From the NCBI GenBank assembly GCA_046155285.1, contig JBJXEA010000026.1, positions 264,063-328,062 of the forward strand: a stretch of DNA of 64,000 nt, written 5' to 3'. This DNA is from CAILHX01 sp046155285. Lineage in GTDB: Bacteria > Pseudomonadota > Gammaproteobacteria > Burkholderiales > Methylophilaceae. The notes under the pieces are model-generated. The model worked only from the letters and a program-made list of their open reading frames with translations, was not told where the DNA came from and did not search any database. The position numbers were made by a program, and so were the translations under genes. How positions within the stretch are numbered: the first letter of the stretch is position 1; every line of letters begins with the position of its first letter. Positions 8,091 through 15,943 of the stretch are shown here, one piece after another.

Positions 8091-9182
8091 ATGAAGATTA
8101 AGCATCTGGCATTGGTATTGGCGGGAACGTTTTGCTTGGCAAATACACCGCTTGCATTCTCGGCAACAGAAAAAACGACTGACAAATTGAATGTGCTGAA
8201 CTGGTCAGAGCTGATAGGTGTGGATACCGTACCTAAATTCCAAAAAGAATTTAAGGTGAAGGTGAAATATGACACGCTGGACAGCGATGACTCCTTACAA
8301 ACCAAGCTGTTGAGCGGCAGAAGTGGCTACGATGTGGTTTTCCCCTCGATTAATTTTATGCACAAACAGATTGAAGCCGGCGTGTACGAAAAGCTGGACA
8401 TGTCAAAAATCCCTAACGCTGCCAAAATCAGCCCTACGCTACAAGCTAAAGCCAATACGCCTTACGGTGTGATTTACACTTGGGGCACCACAGGCGTTAT
8501 CGTGAATGTAGAAAAAGTCCGCGCCATTCTGGGCAAAGACGCAAAACTGGATACTTTGGATCTGATTTATAACCCAGCAGTGGTGAGCAAACTAAGCAAG
8601 TGTGGCGTTTCCTTGCTGGACTCCCCCAATGATGTGTTTGCCACTGCTTTGGCTTATATGGGGCGCGACCCGAACAGCAATAAGCCTGTTGATTACCAAG
8701 ATGCACACAAGATGCTGATGAAGGTACGACCTTACATCACGCAATTTACTTCTACCACCATGCGTACCGATATTATTGGTGGCGATGTCTGTGTGGCGCA
8801 AGGCTGGAATGGGGATGGTGGATTTTCAGTACGCGGCGCTAAGACAGCAAAAAAACCTTTTGAAGTGATCTATGTCACGCCGAAAAAACAAACTGGTATC
8901 TGGATGACCATGATGGGTATTCCAAAAGATGCACCGAATAAAGAAAATGCCTATAAATTCATCAACTATCAGTTACGCCCAGAGATAGCCGCTGCATTTA
9001 GCAACGAGGCGACCTATGCGACTTCTGTGCCAAACAGCTTGGTCAAACCCGACATTCTGAACGATAAAACGGTTTATCCAACAGATGCCGAGATTAATGA
9101 CTCATTTGTGTTTGAGAGCCTGAACCCAACACAATTAAAGATGCAGAATAAGCTGTTCCTGCAATTCAAAGCAGGGAAATAA
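8091..9182 (+). CDS. Periplasmic binding protein of a Pot-type ABC importer
   Basis: A 363-residue extracellular solute-binding protein of the PotD/PotF family. It has a signal peptide (MKIKHLALVLAGTFCLANTPLAFSA, cleavage after Ala-Phe-Ser-Ala) and the family opening LNVLNWSELIG, then SGYDVVFPS. Acidic and aromatic residues that cage polyamines in PotF occupy comparable places (SDDS after the YDTLD strand), but the neighbouring Rieske genes suggest a methylated or quaternary amine ligand rather than putrescine. AGGAGA lies eight bases before the ATG. It sits between the two Rieske genes, so uptake and oxidation are co-expressed. Confidence 0.88.
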   Translation: MKIKHLALVLAGTFCLANTPLAFSATEKTTDKLNVLNWSELIGVDTVPKFQKEFKVKVKYDTLDSDDSLQTKLLSGRSGYDVVFPSINFMHKQIEAGVYEKLDMSKIPNAAKISPTLQAKANTPYGVIYTWGTTGVIVNVEKVRAILGKDAKLDTLDLIYNPAVVSKLSKCGVSLLDSPNDVFATALAYMGRDPNSNKPVDYQDAHKMLMKVRPYITQFTSTTMRTDIIGGDVCVAQGWNGDGGFSVRGAKTAKKPFEVIYVTPKKQTGIWMTMMGIPKDAPNKENAYKFINYQLRPEIAAAFSNEATYATSVPNSLVKPDILNDKTVYPTDAEINDSFVFESLNPTQLKMQNKLFLQFKAGK

Positions 9183-9196
9183 AATAAGGTTTTAAC

Positions 9197-10291
9197 ATGC
9201 AAAGCACTAGAAAAACGCTGCCCGGTCGTGACTATGTAGATCCTGCAATTTTTGAACTAGAGCGGCAAAGGATATTTTTTAAGTCCTGGTATTACGCGGG
9301 ACGAGAAGAGCAGGTGGTAGTGCCGGGTCAGTGGTTCACGATTGATGTTGTGGGTGAAAGCATCATCGTGATGCGCAATGATGAGGGGAAGTTACAGGCT
9401 TTTTATAATGTATGCCGCCATCGTGGGTCTCGGCTATGCGACGAAAAAGCAGGGCAGAGTAATGGTGCAATCATGTGCCCGTATCACAACTTGTGTTACA
9501 ACCATCAGGGCGAGTTGATTGCTACGCCGAATATGGAGGAGCATGAGTTAGATTTTGACCAACTCTCGTTGTGGCCGGTGCATGTGGATGTGTGGCAAGG
9601 CTTTGTGTTCGTGAATTTAAGCGCAGAAAAGCCGATTACTTTGCGTGAATCACTAGCAGTGCATTTTGATGAACCATTACGATTTGAACGGTTTGAGTTG
9701 GATAAGCTGCGTATTGGCCGCAGCTATGAAGCCGTAGTTAATGCCAATTGGAAGATTATTTTAGAAAACTATCTGGAATGTTTGCACTGCCCTGCAGTGC
9801 ATCCTGAGCTTATAGAGACAATCGAAACCTATAAATCCGGTTGGGTGATTGAAGAAGGGCGCGATGATGGGGGCGTGAGCTTGCCTCCAGGGGGCTCTGG
9901 ATATTCAGACGGGGGCAGATCCAATTTGTCTGTTAATCCCTGTATGACAGCGCTGGAAGTCAATTCCATTTACGGTGGCGCGATTCCGCCCAATGTCACT
10001 CTAGACATTGGTGCCACTGGTGTTATGATTATTCAGCTACTTCCCATCAGCCCTTTGCAAACACGCGTTATTGATACCTTTTTGTTTAATGCGGCAGACG
10101 TGGCAAAGGCAGATTTCGACCCTAGTCCGGTAGTAGATTTTAATGAAGTAGTCTCACGACAAGATTATGCCGTCTGCGAGCGTGTGCAAAAAGGGGTCGC
10201 TTCGCGGGCTTTTAGTCATGGCGTATTGGCAGAAAAAGATATTTTTGTTTATGAGTTTGTGCAACGATATTTGCAGCAACGAGACAACTAA
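9197..10291 (+). CDS. Rieske oxygenase alpha subunit, quaternary-amine type, copy 2
   Basis: A 364-residue alpha subunit, clearly different in sequence from the one at 6829. Rieske ligands are Cys73, His75, Cys94 and His97 (CRHRGS...CPYHNL). The iron site is ENYLECLHCPAVHP, with His197 and His202, and the bridging residue is again Glu (Glu194). It is closer to the short GbcA-like oxygenases than copy 1. Two different oxygenases in one operon suggest either successive N-demethylations or two substrates carried by the same importer (inference). AAGG precedes the ATG. The electron donor must be encoded elsewhere. Confidence 0.9.
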   Translation: MQSTRKTLPGRDYVDPAIFELERQRIFFKSWYYAGREEQVVVPGQWFTIDVVGESIIVMRNDEGKLQAFYNVCRHRGSRLCDEKAGQSNGAIMCPYHNLCYNHQGELIATPNMEEHELDFDQLSLWPVHVDVWQGFVFVNLSAEKPITLRESLAVHFDEPLRFERFELDKLRIGRSYEAVVNANWKIILENYLECLHCPAVHPELIETIETYKSGWVIEEGRDDGGVSLPPGGSGYSDGGRSNLSVNPCMTALEVNSIYGGAIPPNVTLDIGATGVMIIQLLPISPLQTRVIDTFLFNAADVAKADFDPSPVVDFNEVVSRQDYAVCERVQKGVASRAFSHGVLAEKDIFVYEFVQRYLQQRDN

Positions 10292-10334
10292 TCCAAATTA
10301 GCAGTCATTGTTACCTTAAAAGGAATGCTCACAA

Positions 10335-11465
10335 ATGGAAGCTGTGTCAGTTAAGGTAGCAAAATCACCACCCGAACCCGGGCAAGAAAATTTCATTCAA
10401 CTAATTGATGTCGTTAAGAACTTTGGTGAGACGACAGCGGTGGATCACGTCAATTTATCCGTCCGGAGGAACGAAATATTCGCTTTACTAGGAAGCTCCG
10501 GCTGCGGGAAATCAACGCTGCTGCGCATGATGGCTGGGTTGGAAACTCCAACCTCCGGGCGCATCATGATAGATGGTGAGGACTTGGCAAAATTACCGCC
10601 TTATCGCCGCCCGGTAAATATGATGTTCCAGTCATATGCTTTATTCCCACACATGACGGTGGAAGCTAATGTGGCGTATGGCTTAAAACAGGAAGGTATT
10701 GCCAAGCCTGAACTCAATGAACGTGTAGACGCAGTACTGGAATTGGTACAAATGCAAGCCTATAAGCTACGCAAACCGCACCAGTTATCTGGCGGTCAGC
10801 AGCAACGCGTTGCATTAGCGCGTAGCTTGGTGAAACGCCCAAAATTATTGCTGCTTGATGAACCGATGTCGGCCTTGGATAAAAAGATACGGCAGCAAAC
10901 CCAGTTTGAGCTCGGCAACATTCTGTTTAAAGTAGGTGTGACCTGTGTGATGGTAACGCATGACCAGGAGGAAGCCATGACCATGGCGGATCGTCTTGCT
11001 GTGATGTCCGAAGGTAAATTGATACAGGTGGGTACGCCTAATGAAGTGTATGAGTTTCCTAATAGCCGCTTTTCTGCTGAATTCATAGGCTCTACCAACA
11101 TGTTTGAAGGCACGCTAGCTGACGAAAACAGTAACTTGATGTTGACTTCGGCTCTTGAATCTCCGTTGCAGTTGCTACATAACATCAACGGCAATGCTGG
11201 CAAACCTTTGTGTGTGTCTATCCGCCCGGAGCAAATTGCCATTAGCCATCAAGCTCCTGATAAATCACATAATGTAGCCACTGGCGTGGTTGAGCAGATC
11301 GCCTATATGGGGAGTTACTCCTTGTTTTATGTGCGGCTTAGCGGTGGCAAGCTCGTCATGGCCAGTGTTTCGAGGTTAGTGACTCAGCGCATGGAAAAGA
11401 TGCCGGATTATGATGAAACCGTGTACCTAAGCTGGGAACCCATGAGCTGTGTGGTGCTTGTTTAG
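10335..11465 (+). CDS. ATP-binding subunit of the Pot-type importer
   Basis: A 376-residue ABC ATPase of the PotA/PotG group. It has Walker A GSSGCGKST, the Q-loop MMFQSYALFP, the signature LSGGQQQRVALARSL, Walker B LLLLDEP and the switch His of VTHDQEEAM. After about residue 245 comes a TOBE-type regulatory domain (SIRPEQIAIS...), as in other polyamine and spermidine importers. AAGGA precedes the ATG. It is followed three bases later by the first permease gene, giving a standard ATPase-permease-permease order. Confidence 0.94.
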   Translation: MEAVSVKVAKSPPEPGQENFIQLIDVVKNFGETTAVDHVNLSVRRNEIFALLGSSGCGKSTLLRMMAGLETPTSGRIMIDGEDLAKLPPYRRPVNMMFQSYALFPHMTVEANVAYGLKQEGIAKPELNERVDAVLELVQMQAYKLRKPHQLSGGQQQRVALARSLVKRPKLLLLDEPMSALDKKIRQQTQFELGNILFKVGVTCVMVTHDQEEAMTMADRLAVMSEGKLIQVGTPNEVYEFPNSRFSAEFIGSTNMFEGTLADENSNLMLTSALESPLQLLHNINGNAGKPLCVSIRPEQIAISHQAPDKSHNVATGVVEQIAYMGSYSLFYVRLSGGKLVMASVSRLVTQRMEKMPDYDETVYLSWEPMSCVVLV

Positions 11466-11468
11466 GCA

Positions 11469-12386
11469 ATGAAAAGCGCAATCAAGCCTTGGCTGCAAAC
11501 AATCACACCATCTGGTCGTGCTCTGTTAATTGCTGTGCCGTATGGCTTTTTGCTGCTGTTTTTTATGCTGCCGTTTATTGCAGTTTTCAAAATCAGCTTT
11601 GCCGATCCCGCCACAAAAATTCCACCTTATACCGATTTGCTGAGCATACAGGATGCGGCGTGGACGATCAGGCTCAACTTTGAGCATTATCGTGCGGTGC
11701 TGACTGATAATCTGTATATCCAGTCTTACTTGGATTCTATAGTTGTCGCATTCAATACCACCCTGATTTGCTTGCTGCTGGGGTACCCCACAGCGTATTT
11801 TATTGCGCGTAGAGAGAAATGGCGTAATGAGCTGCTGATGCTCGTCATGCTCCCGTTTTGGACTTCGTATCTGATTCGGGTTTACGCTTGGATTGGCATC
11901 CTGAAAGACAACGGCTTACTCAATAACTTCTTGCTCTCAGTGCATCTGATAGACGCACCGCTACGGCTTTACCACAACAATTGGGGCATGTATATCGGCA
12001 TGGTGTATTCCTATTTACCATATCTTATTTTGCCGCTTTACGCACATCTGGTGAAAATGGATCTGACTTTGCTGGAAGCCGCCCATGACTTGGGCGCCAA
12101 ACCCTGGAAAGCCTTCCGAGACATCACGTTACCGCTTTCGATGAAAGGAGTGATTGCGGGTAGTTTGTTGGTGTTTATCCCTGCTGTCGGCGAATACGTG
12201 ATTCCAGAATTACTGGGCGGTTCTGATTCCGTGATGATAGGCCGCGTGATGTGGGACGATTTCTTTGCCAATACCGATTGGACGACTGCCTCTGCTACCG
12301 CGTGTATTATGATTGTGCTGTTATTACTGCCAATCTCTATCTTCCAGCGTATGCAGGTAGAGGCGATGGAAAAACCCCATGAATAA
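11469..12386 (+). CDS. Pot-type ABC permease, PotB/PotH-like
   Basis: A 305-residue inner-membrane permease with about six transmembrane segments. The first is near residues 17-40 (LLIAVPYGFLLLFFMLPFIAVF). The EAA loop that docks on the ATPase is LEAAHDLGAKPWKAFRDITLPLSMKGV. PotH-like proteins pair with a PotI-like partner; the partner overlaps this gene by eight bases. Confidence 0.92.
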   Translation: MKSAIKPWLQTITPSGRALLIAVPYGFLLLFFMLPFIAVFKISFADPATKIPPYTDLLSIQDAAWTIRLNFEHYRAVLTDNLYIQSYLDSIVVAFNTTLICLLLGYPTAYFIARREKWRNELLMLVMLPFWTSYLIRVYAWIGILKDNGLLNNFLLSVHLIDAPLRLYHNNWGMYIGMVYSYLPYLILPLYAHLVKMDLTLLEAAHDLGAKPWKAFRDITLPLSMKGVIAGSLLVFIPAVGEYVIPELLGGSDSVMIGRVMWDDFFANTDWTTASATACIMIVLLLLPISIFQRMQVEAMEKPHE

Positions 12387-13218
12387 ATCACACAGTCAGA
12401 TTTCCAATTTCGTGCTTTGGCTGGTTTTTCTCTTCCTGTACTTGCCTTTGCTCGTCGTTATCGTCTACTCATTCAACGAATCCAAGCTGACTAGCGTGTG
12501 GGCTGGATTTTCGTTTAAGTGGTACAGCGCTTTGACGACAGATCAAGAGTTGCTGGATGCCGCTTGGTTTAGCTTTAAAATCGCCGTCGCTACTGCATTC
12601 GCTGCAGTGATTCTTGGCACTTGGGCGGCGATGGTGTTGGCACGTTATGGACGCTTTCGTGGTTTTACCCTGTTTATGGGCATGCTCAACGCGCCTATCG
12701 TATTGCCCGAAGTGATTCTGGGCATTTCTTTGTTATTGTTGTTTGTGAACATGCAGCAAATACTGGGTTGGCCGGAGGACAGAGGCTTTTTCACTATATG
12801 GATAGGGCACACTATTACCTGCATTGCCTATGTGACCATTACTGTGCAGTCGCGCTTGTCAGAAATGGATAAGTCTCTACTGGAAGCCGCACAGGATTTG
12901 GGCGCACCACCACACAAGGCTTTTTTTGAAATTACTTTGCCGTTGATTTCACAGGCACTGATTTCTGGTTGGTTATTGTCTTTTACTATCTCCATAGACA
13001 ACGTAGTTATTTCCGCATTTTTGTCTGGACCAGGTTCCTCGACCCTGCCTCTGGTGGTATTCTCCCGCACAAGGGTGGGGCTTAACCCGGAAATCAATGC
13101 CTTGGGAACCTTGTTTATTCTCACCGTGACTGCCGCCATCATTATCAATAACATTGCCATGCGTAGGCGCGAGAAACAACGTGCGATTGACATGCGATTG
13201 GCGCTAAGCTCTCACTAG
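12379..13218 (+). CDS. Pot-type ABC permease, PotC/PotI-like
   Basis: A 279-residue second permease with about six transmembrane helices and an EAA loop LEAAQDLGAPPHKAFFEITLPLISQALISG. It starts inside the end of the preceding gene. It completes the importer (binding protein 8091, ATPase 10335, permease 11469). The operon probably ends here: the next gene is 32 bases away and functionally unrelated, although no terminator is visible in the gap. Confidence 0.92.
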   Translation: MNKSHSQISNFVLWLVFLFLYLPLLVVIVYSFNESKLTSVWAGFSFKWYSALTTDQELLDAAWFSFKIAVATAFAAVILGTWAAMVLARYGRFRGFTLFMGMLNAPIVLPEVILGISLLLLFVNMQQILGWPEDRGFFTIWIGHTITCIAYVTITVQSRLSEMDKSLLEAAQDLGAPPHKAFFEITLPLISQALISGWLLSFTISIDNVVISAFLSGPGSSTLPLVVFSRTRVGLNPEINALGTLFILTVTAAIIINNIAMRRREKQRAIDMRLALSSH

Positions 13219-13250
13219 AATCGTTGTATTAAGAGTTTTAAGGTTTCCTC

Positions 13251-14792
13251 ATGACCACCCACAAAGTTGGCCGAAATGACTTATGCCCCTGCGGTAGCGG
13301 CAAGAAATACAAAAAATGCTGCGAGGTAGGTGAGCCTGTTCAAGCAGTCACAACGGATTTTTCGATTCCACAAGCCTTACAAACGGCAATGTCGCAGCAC
13401 CAAGCTGGGCAATTATCACAAGCTGCGGTGCTGTATAAAAAAATCCTTCATGTACAAGCCAATCACCCTGATGCCCTGCATTTGCTAGGTTTGGTTGCCA
13501 AGCAGCAGGGCGACCATGCGACGGCTATCAAGCTTATGTCCAAATCGCTCAGCGTTAAGCCGGATTATGTTGAGGCGCACGTCAATCTGGGGGCGACTTT
13601 GCAAGAGCAGGAGAAGTTTGAGGAGGCTGCCTCGTGTTATCGAAAAGCCTTGGCGCTGCGACCAAGTTACCCTGAAGCGCACAGCAATCTTGGCGTTGTA
13701 TTGAAGCAACAGCACAAGCTGGATGAGGCTGCGGAGAGCTTTTTGCAAGCACTCAAACTCAAGCCGGATTCCGGCGAGTTTTTCAGCAATTTAGACGCGC
13801 TGTTAAAGGAAATGGCCTCGCCTGCGGAAGCCTTGGTGTATTACCGTAAGGTCTTGGAAATCTCTCCGAAGCTAATCGCCGCGCAGCAGGGCGCTTATCT
13901 GGCGTTGAGCCGCATCGTGCCGGAATGGCATGTGCCGATGATGAACGAGCAACATCGCAATCAGGCGTATTTTGACGCGCTGAAAGCCGCGATTAAACCA
14001 GATTCAAAAGTGCTTGAGATTGGCACTGGTTCTGGCCTGCTCGCCATGATGGCAGCCAAGCTGGGAGCCAAAAGCGTAGTCACTTGTGAGGCCGTGCCGC
14101 TGATTGCAGAAACCGCGCGGCGCATTGTTAAAGATAACAAGTTTGAGAAAACCATCAAGGTCATCGCCAAGAAATCAACTGACGTACAGGTGGGCGATGA
14201 GATGCCCGAGCAGGCGGACATTCTGGTCTCGGAAATATTCTCCAGCGAGCTATTAGGTGAATACGTGTTGCCCAGCCTGGAAGATGCCAAGCGCCGCCTG
14301 CTCAAGCCGCAAGGGCGCGTCATTCCAGCCGCTGGCAGCATTATGGTGGCACTGTTCACGGGTGACGACATTCGTAGAAATTTGATGGTGGATGACAGCT
14401 TTGGATTCAATTTGCAGCACTTTAATACTGTCGTTTCCAAGAAACGCATGATCGCCAGAACTGATTTGAATATCGAGCTACTGAGCGACGAGGTCGAGGC
14501 ATTCAATTTTAACTTTGAAAACACCGGCTTCTTTCATGCCCAGACCAAGACTCTGCGACTCCCCATCAATTCTGCTGGCCGTTGCTACGGTATCGTGCAG
14601 TGGATGCGTTTGCAGATGGATAAAGATACTGTGTTCCAGAATCACCCCTCGGATAAATCGCCGGTATCCAACTGGCAGCAATGTGCCTATTTGTTTGATG
14701 TGCCACTGGATGTCAAGTCCGGACAGGTTGCAGTGGTGAGCGCCCAGCATGACAGGGCGGTGCCGTGGTTTTGGTTGGACAGGTTGGAGTAA
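13251..14792 (+). CDS. SEC-C / TPR / protein arginine methyltransferase-like fusion
   Basis: A 513-residue three-part protein. Residues 1-25 form a SEC-C zinc motif (CPCGSGKKYKKCC). Residues about 35-215 are TPR repeats (e.g. AHVNLGATLQEQEKFEEAASCYRKALALRPSYPEAH). Residues about 225-513 are an AdoMet methyltransferase of the PRMT fold. Motif I is VLEIGTGSG (254-262). The PRMT double-E loop is SEIFSSELLGE, with Glu328 and Glu337 nine apart as in PRMTs and closest to the PRMT7 form. The THW-loop position reads SNW, followed by QQCAYLFDVPLDVKSG. Substrate unknown. The TPR-plus-PRMT order recalls eukaryotic PRMT9. Confidence 0.83.
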   Translation: MTTHKVGRNDLCPCGSGKKYKKCCEVGEPVQAVTTDFSIPQALQTAMSQHQAGQLSQAAVLYKKILHVQANHPDALHLLGLVAKQQGDHATAIKLMSKSLSVKPDYVEAHVNLGATLQEQEKFEEAASCYRKALALRPSYPEAHSNLGVVLKQQHKLDEAAESFLQALKLKPDSGEFFSNLDALLKEMASPAEALVYYRKVLEISPKLIAAQQGAYLALSRIVPEWHVPMMNEQHRNQAYFDALKAAIKPDSKVLEIGTGSGLLAMMAAKLGAKSVVTCEAVPLIAETARRIVKDNKFEKTIKVIAKKSTDVQVGDEMPEQADILVSEIFSSELLGEYVLPSLEDAKRRLLKPQGRVIPAAGSIMVALFTGDDIRRNLMVDDSFGFNLQHFNTVVSKKRMIARTDLNIELLSDEVEAFNFNFENTGFFHAQTKTLRLPINSAGRCYGIVQWMRLQMDKDTVFQNHPSDKSPVSNWQQCAYLFDVPLDVKSGQVAVVSAQHDRAVPWFWLDRLE

Positions 14793-14795
14793 AGC

Positions 14796-14822
14796 AAATA
14801 ACCGGCAGTCAGCCGGTTATTT
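14796..14822. terminator. Hairpin terminator after the PRMT-like gene
   Basis: AAATAACCGGC (14796-14806) pairs perfectly with GCCGGTTATTT (14812-14822) across a 5-base loop, right after the stop codon. The T-run is part of the stem, so it may work in both directions but is not a textbook strong terminator. Confidence 0.65.
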
Positions 14823-14868
14823 GTTGACGCACTGCTTGCATGAAACAAAAATTGCATTGTGAAATTTC

Positions 14869-14880
14869 TATAATGTTATA
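14869..14880. promoter_or_regulatory. Promoter -10 region and candidate autoregulation operator of the mazEF-like pair
   Basis: TATAATGTTATA has 5-base inverted arms (TATAA/TTATA) around TG and contains a consensus -10 box (TATAAT) with an overlapping TATACT at 14877-14882. TTGCAT at 14852-14857 could be the -35 box, 19 bases from TATACT. AbrB-fold antitoxins commonly bind palindromes overlapping their own promoter. Confidence 0.4.
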
Positions 14881-14912
14881 CTTTCGTTCTACTTTTTACA
14901 AGGGTGATCATC

Positions 14913-15170
14913 ATGTTGACGACTACACTTCGTAGCGCTGGGGGATCTGTTGTGATGTCCATCCCCAAGCGAGTGTTGGAGCTGGTTAATTTACGGTCAG
15001 GTTCGGTTGTGGATATAGATGTGAAGGACGGTCACTTAGTGATTGGGGCGCCTAAAAAGCCGCGCTATGCCTTGGCGGAACTTCTGGCACAGTGCGACTT
15101 TACGCAACCTATAATCGAAGAGCATAACGAGTGGCTAGATGCTCCCGCGCAAGGTTTGGAGGAGATTTAA
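14913..15170 (+). CDS. MazE-like antitoxin (AbrB/SpoVT fold)
   Basis: An 85-residue antitoxin. The N-terminal AbrB-type DNA-binding domain is TTLRSAGGSVVMSIPKRVLELVNLRSGSVVDIDVKDGHLVIG. The C-terminal tail (YALAELLAQCD...EEHNEWLDAPAQGLEEI) is acidic and would wrap the toxin. I chose ATG 14913, eight bases after AGGG, over the in-frame GTG at 14904. Its stop overlaps the toxin start by one base (TAATG), the usual coupling in such pairs. Confidence 0.88.
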   Translation: MLTTTLRSAGGSVVMSIPKRVLELVNLRSGSVVDIDVKDGHLVIGAPKKPRYALAELLAQCDFTQPIIEEHNEWLDAPAQGLEEI

Positions 15171-15520
15171 TGCGCGTACCAGCCCGTGGTGAAATTTGGG
15201 TTGCCAATCTGAACCCCACAGCAGGCAAAGAACAGCAAGGACAACGCCCGTTGTTTATTGTTTCAACAAAAGCATTCAATCAATCTGGCTTAACGGTGGT
15301 TTGCCCCATCACACAAGGCGGTAGCCAATCACGGTTTGCAGGGTTTGCGGTGTCGCTGATGGGCGTCGGCACGGAAACTCAGGGTGTTGTCATGTGTAAT
15401 CAACCATGCACGGTGGATTTGCACGCCAGAAACGGAAAATTTGTTGAAGTGTTGCCGAACAGCGTGACGGATGAGGTAATGGCGAGAGTGCAAGTTATAT
15501 TTGAGCCATCTGAACATTGA
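15170..15520 (+). CDS. MazF/PemK-like endoribonuclease toxin
   Basis: A 116-residue toxin of the MazF/ChpB family, which cleaves mRNA at short specific sequences until neutralised by MazE. Family features are RGEIWVANLNPTAGKEQQGQRPLFIVS near the N-terminus (the conserved Arg and the Gly-x-x-Q-x-G-x-RP loop), VVCPITQG, and QGVVMCNQPCTVDLHAR with the conserved second-half motif. The start overlaps the antitoxin stop. The cleavage sequence cannot be inferred. It is convergent with the cheY-like gene. Confidence 0.9.
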   Translation: MRVPARGEIWVANLNPTAGKEQQGQRPLFIVSTKAFNQSGLTVVCPITQGGSQSRFAGFAVSLMGVGTETQGVVMCNQPCTVDLHARNGKFVEVLPNSVTDEVMARVQVIFEPSEH

Positions 15521-15543
15521 GTCAGGATGCAACCATATCCAGC

Positions 15544-15909
15544 TTAACCCGCCACTTTTTGCACCGCACCTATCAACACCTGTGGGTCAAAAGGCTTGAC
15601 CAGCCAAGCGTTCACGCCAGCGGCGCGGCCTTCGGCTTTTTTGGCATCGTCGGATTCGGTGGTGAGCATGAGGATGGGTGTGCTTTTGTATTGCGGCATG
15701 CCGCGCAGGGTTTTGACTAGGGTCAGGCCGTCCATATTGGGCATGTTCTGGTCGGTTAGCACGATGTCAAATTGTTTGGCTTTGGCTTTGTTCAGCCCAT
15801 CCTGACCATCCACAGCTTCGGTCACGTCATAACCGGCGCCGGTCAGGGTCATGGAGACCATTTTTCTGACCATTGAAGAGTCATCTACATTCAGTACCGC
15901 TTTTCCCAT
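15544..15909 (-). CDS. CheY-like response regulator
   Basis: A 121-residue single-domain receiver. The acidic pocket is DD (residues 8-9), the phospho-acceptor is the Asp of VLTDQNMPNMDG, and the conserved Thr (LTTES) and Lys (VKPFD) complete the switch. There is no output domain. It lies 34 bases downstream of the chemoreceptor gene, so the pair likely forms a signalling unit. No CheA or CheW is present here, so they must be supplied from elsewhere. Confidence 0.9.
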   Translation of the reverse strand: MGKAVLNVDDSSMVRKMVSMTLTGAGYDVTEAVDGQDGLNKAKAKQFDIVLTDQNMPNMDGLTLVKTLRGMPQYKSTPILMLTTESDDAKKAEGRAAGVNAWLVKPFDPQVLIGAVQKVAG

Positions 15910-15943
15910 TACTTCTCTCCTGATTAAAACTTATGCGTGAATT

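Noticed and set aside
3821..13218. Genomic island bounded by tRNA-Val direct repeats
   Set aside because: I looked for a second copy of the tRNA 3' end downstream and found none; no integrase gene is present.
13961..14524. 187-codon minus-strand frame, Ser-rich
   Set aside because: Antisense to the PRMT-like domain; composition is that of a shadow frame and no ribosome-binding site or motif is seen.
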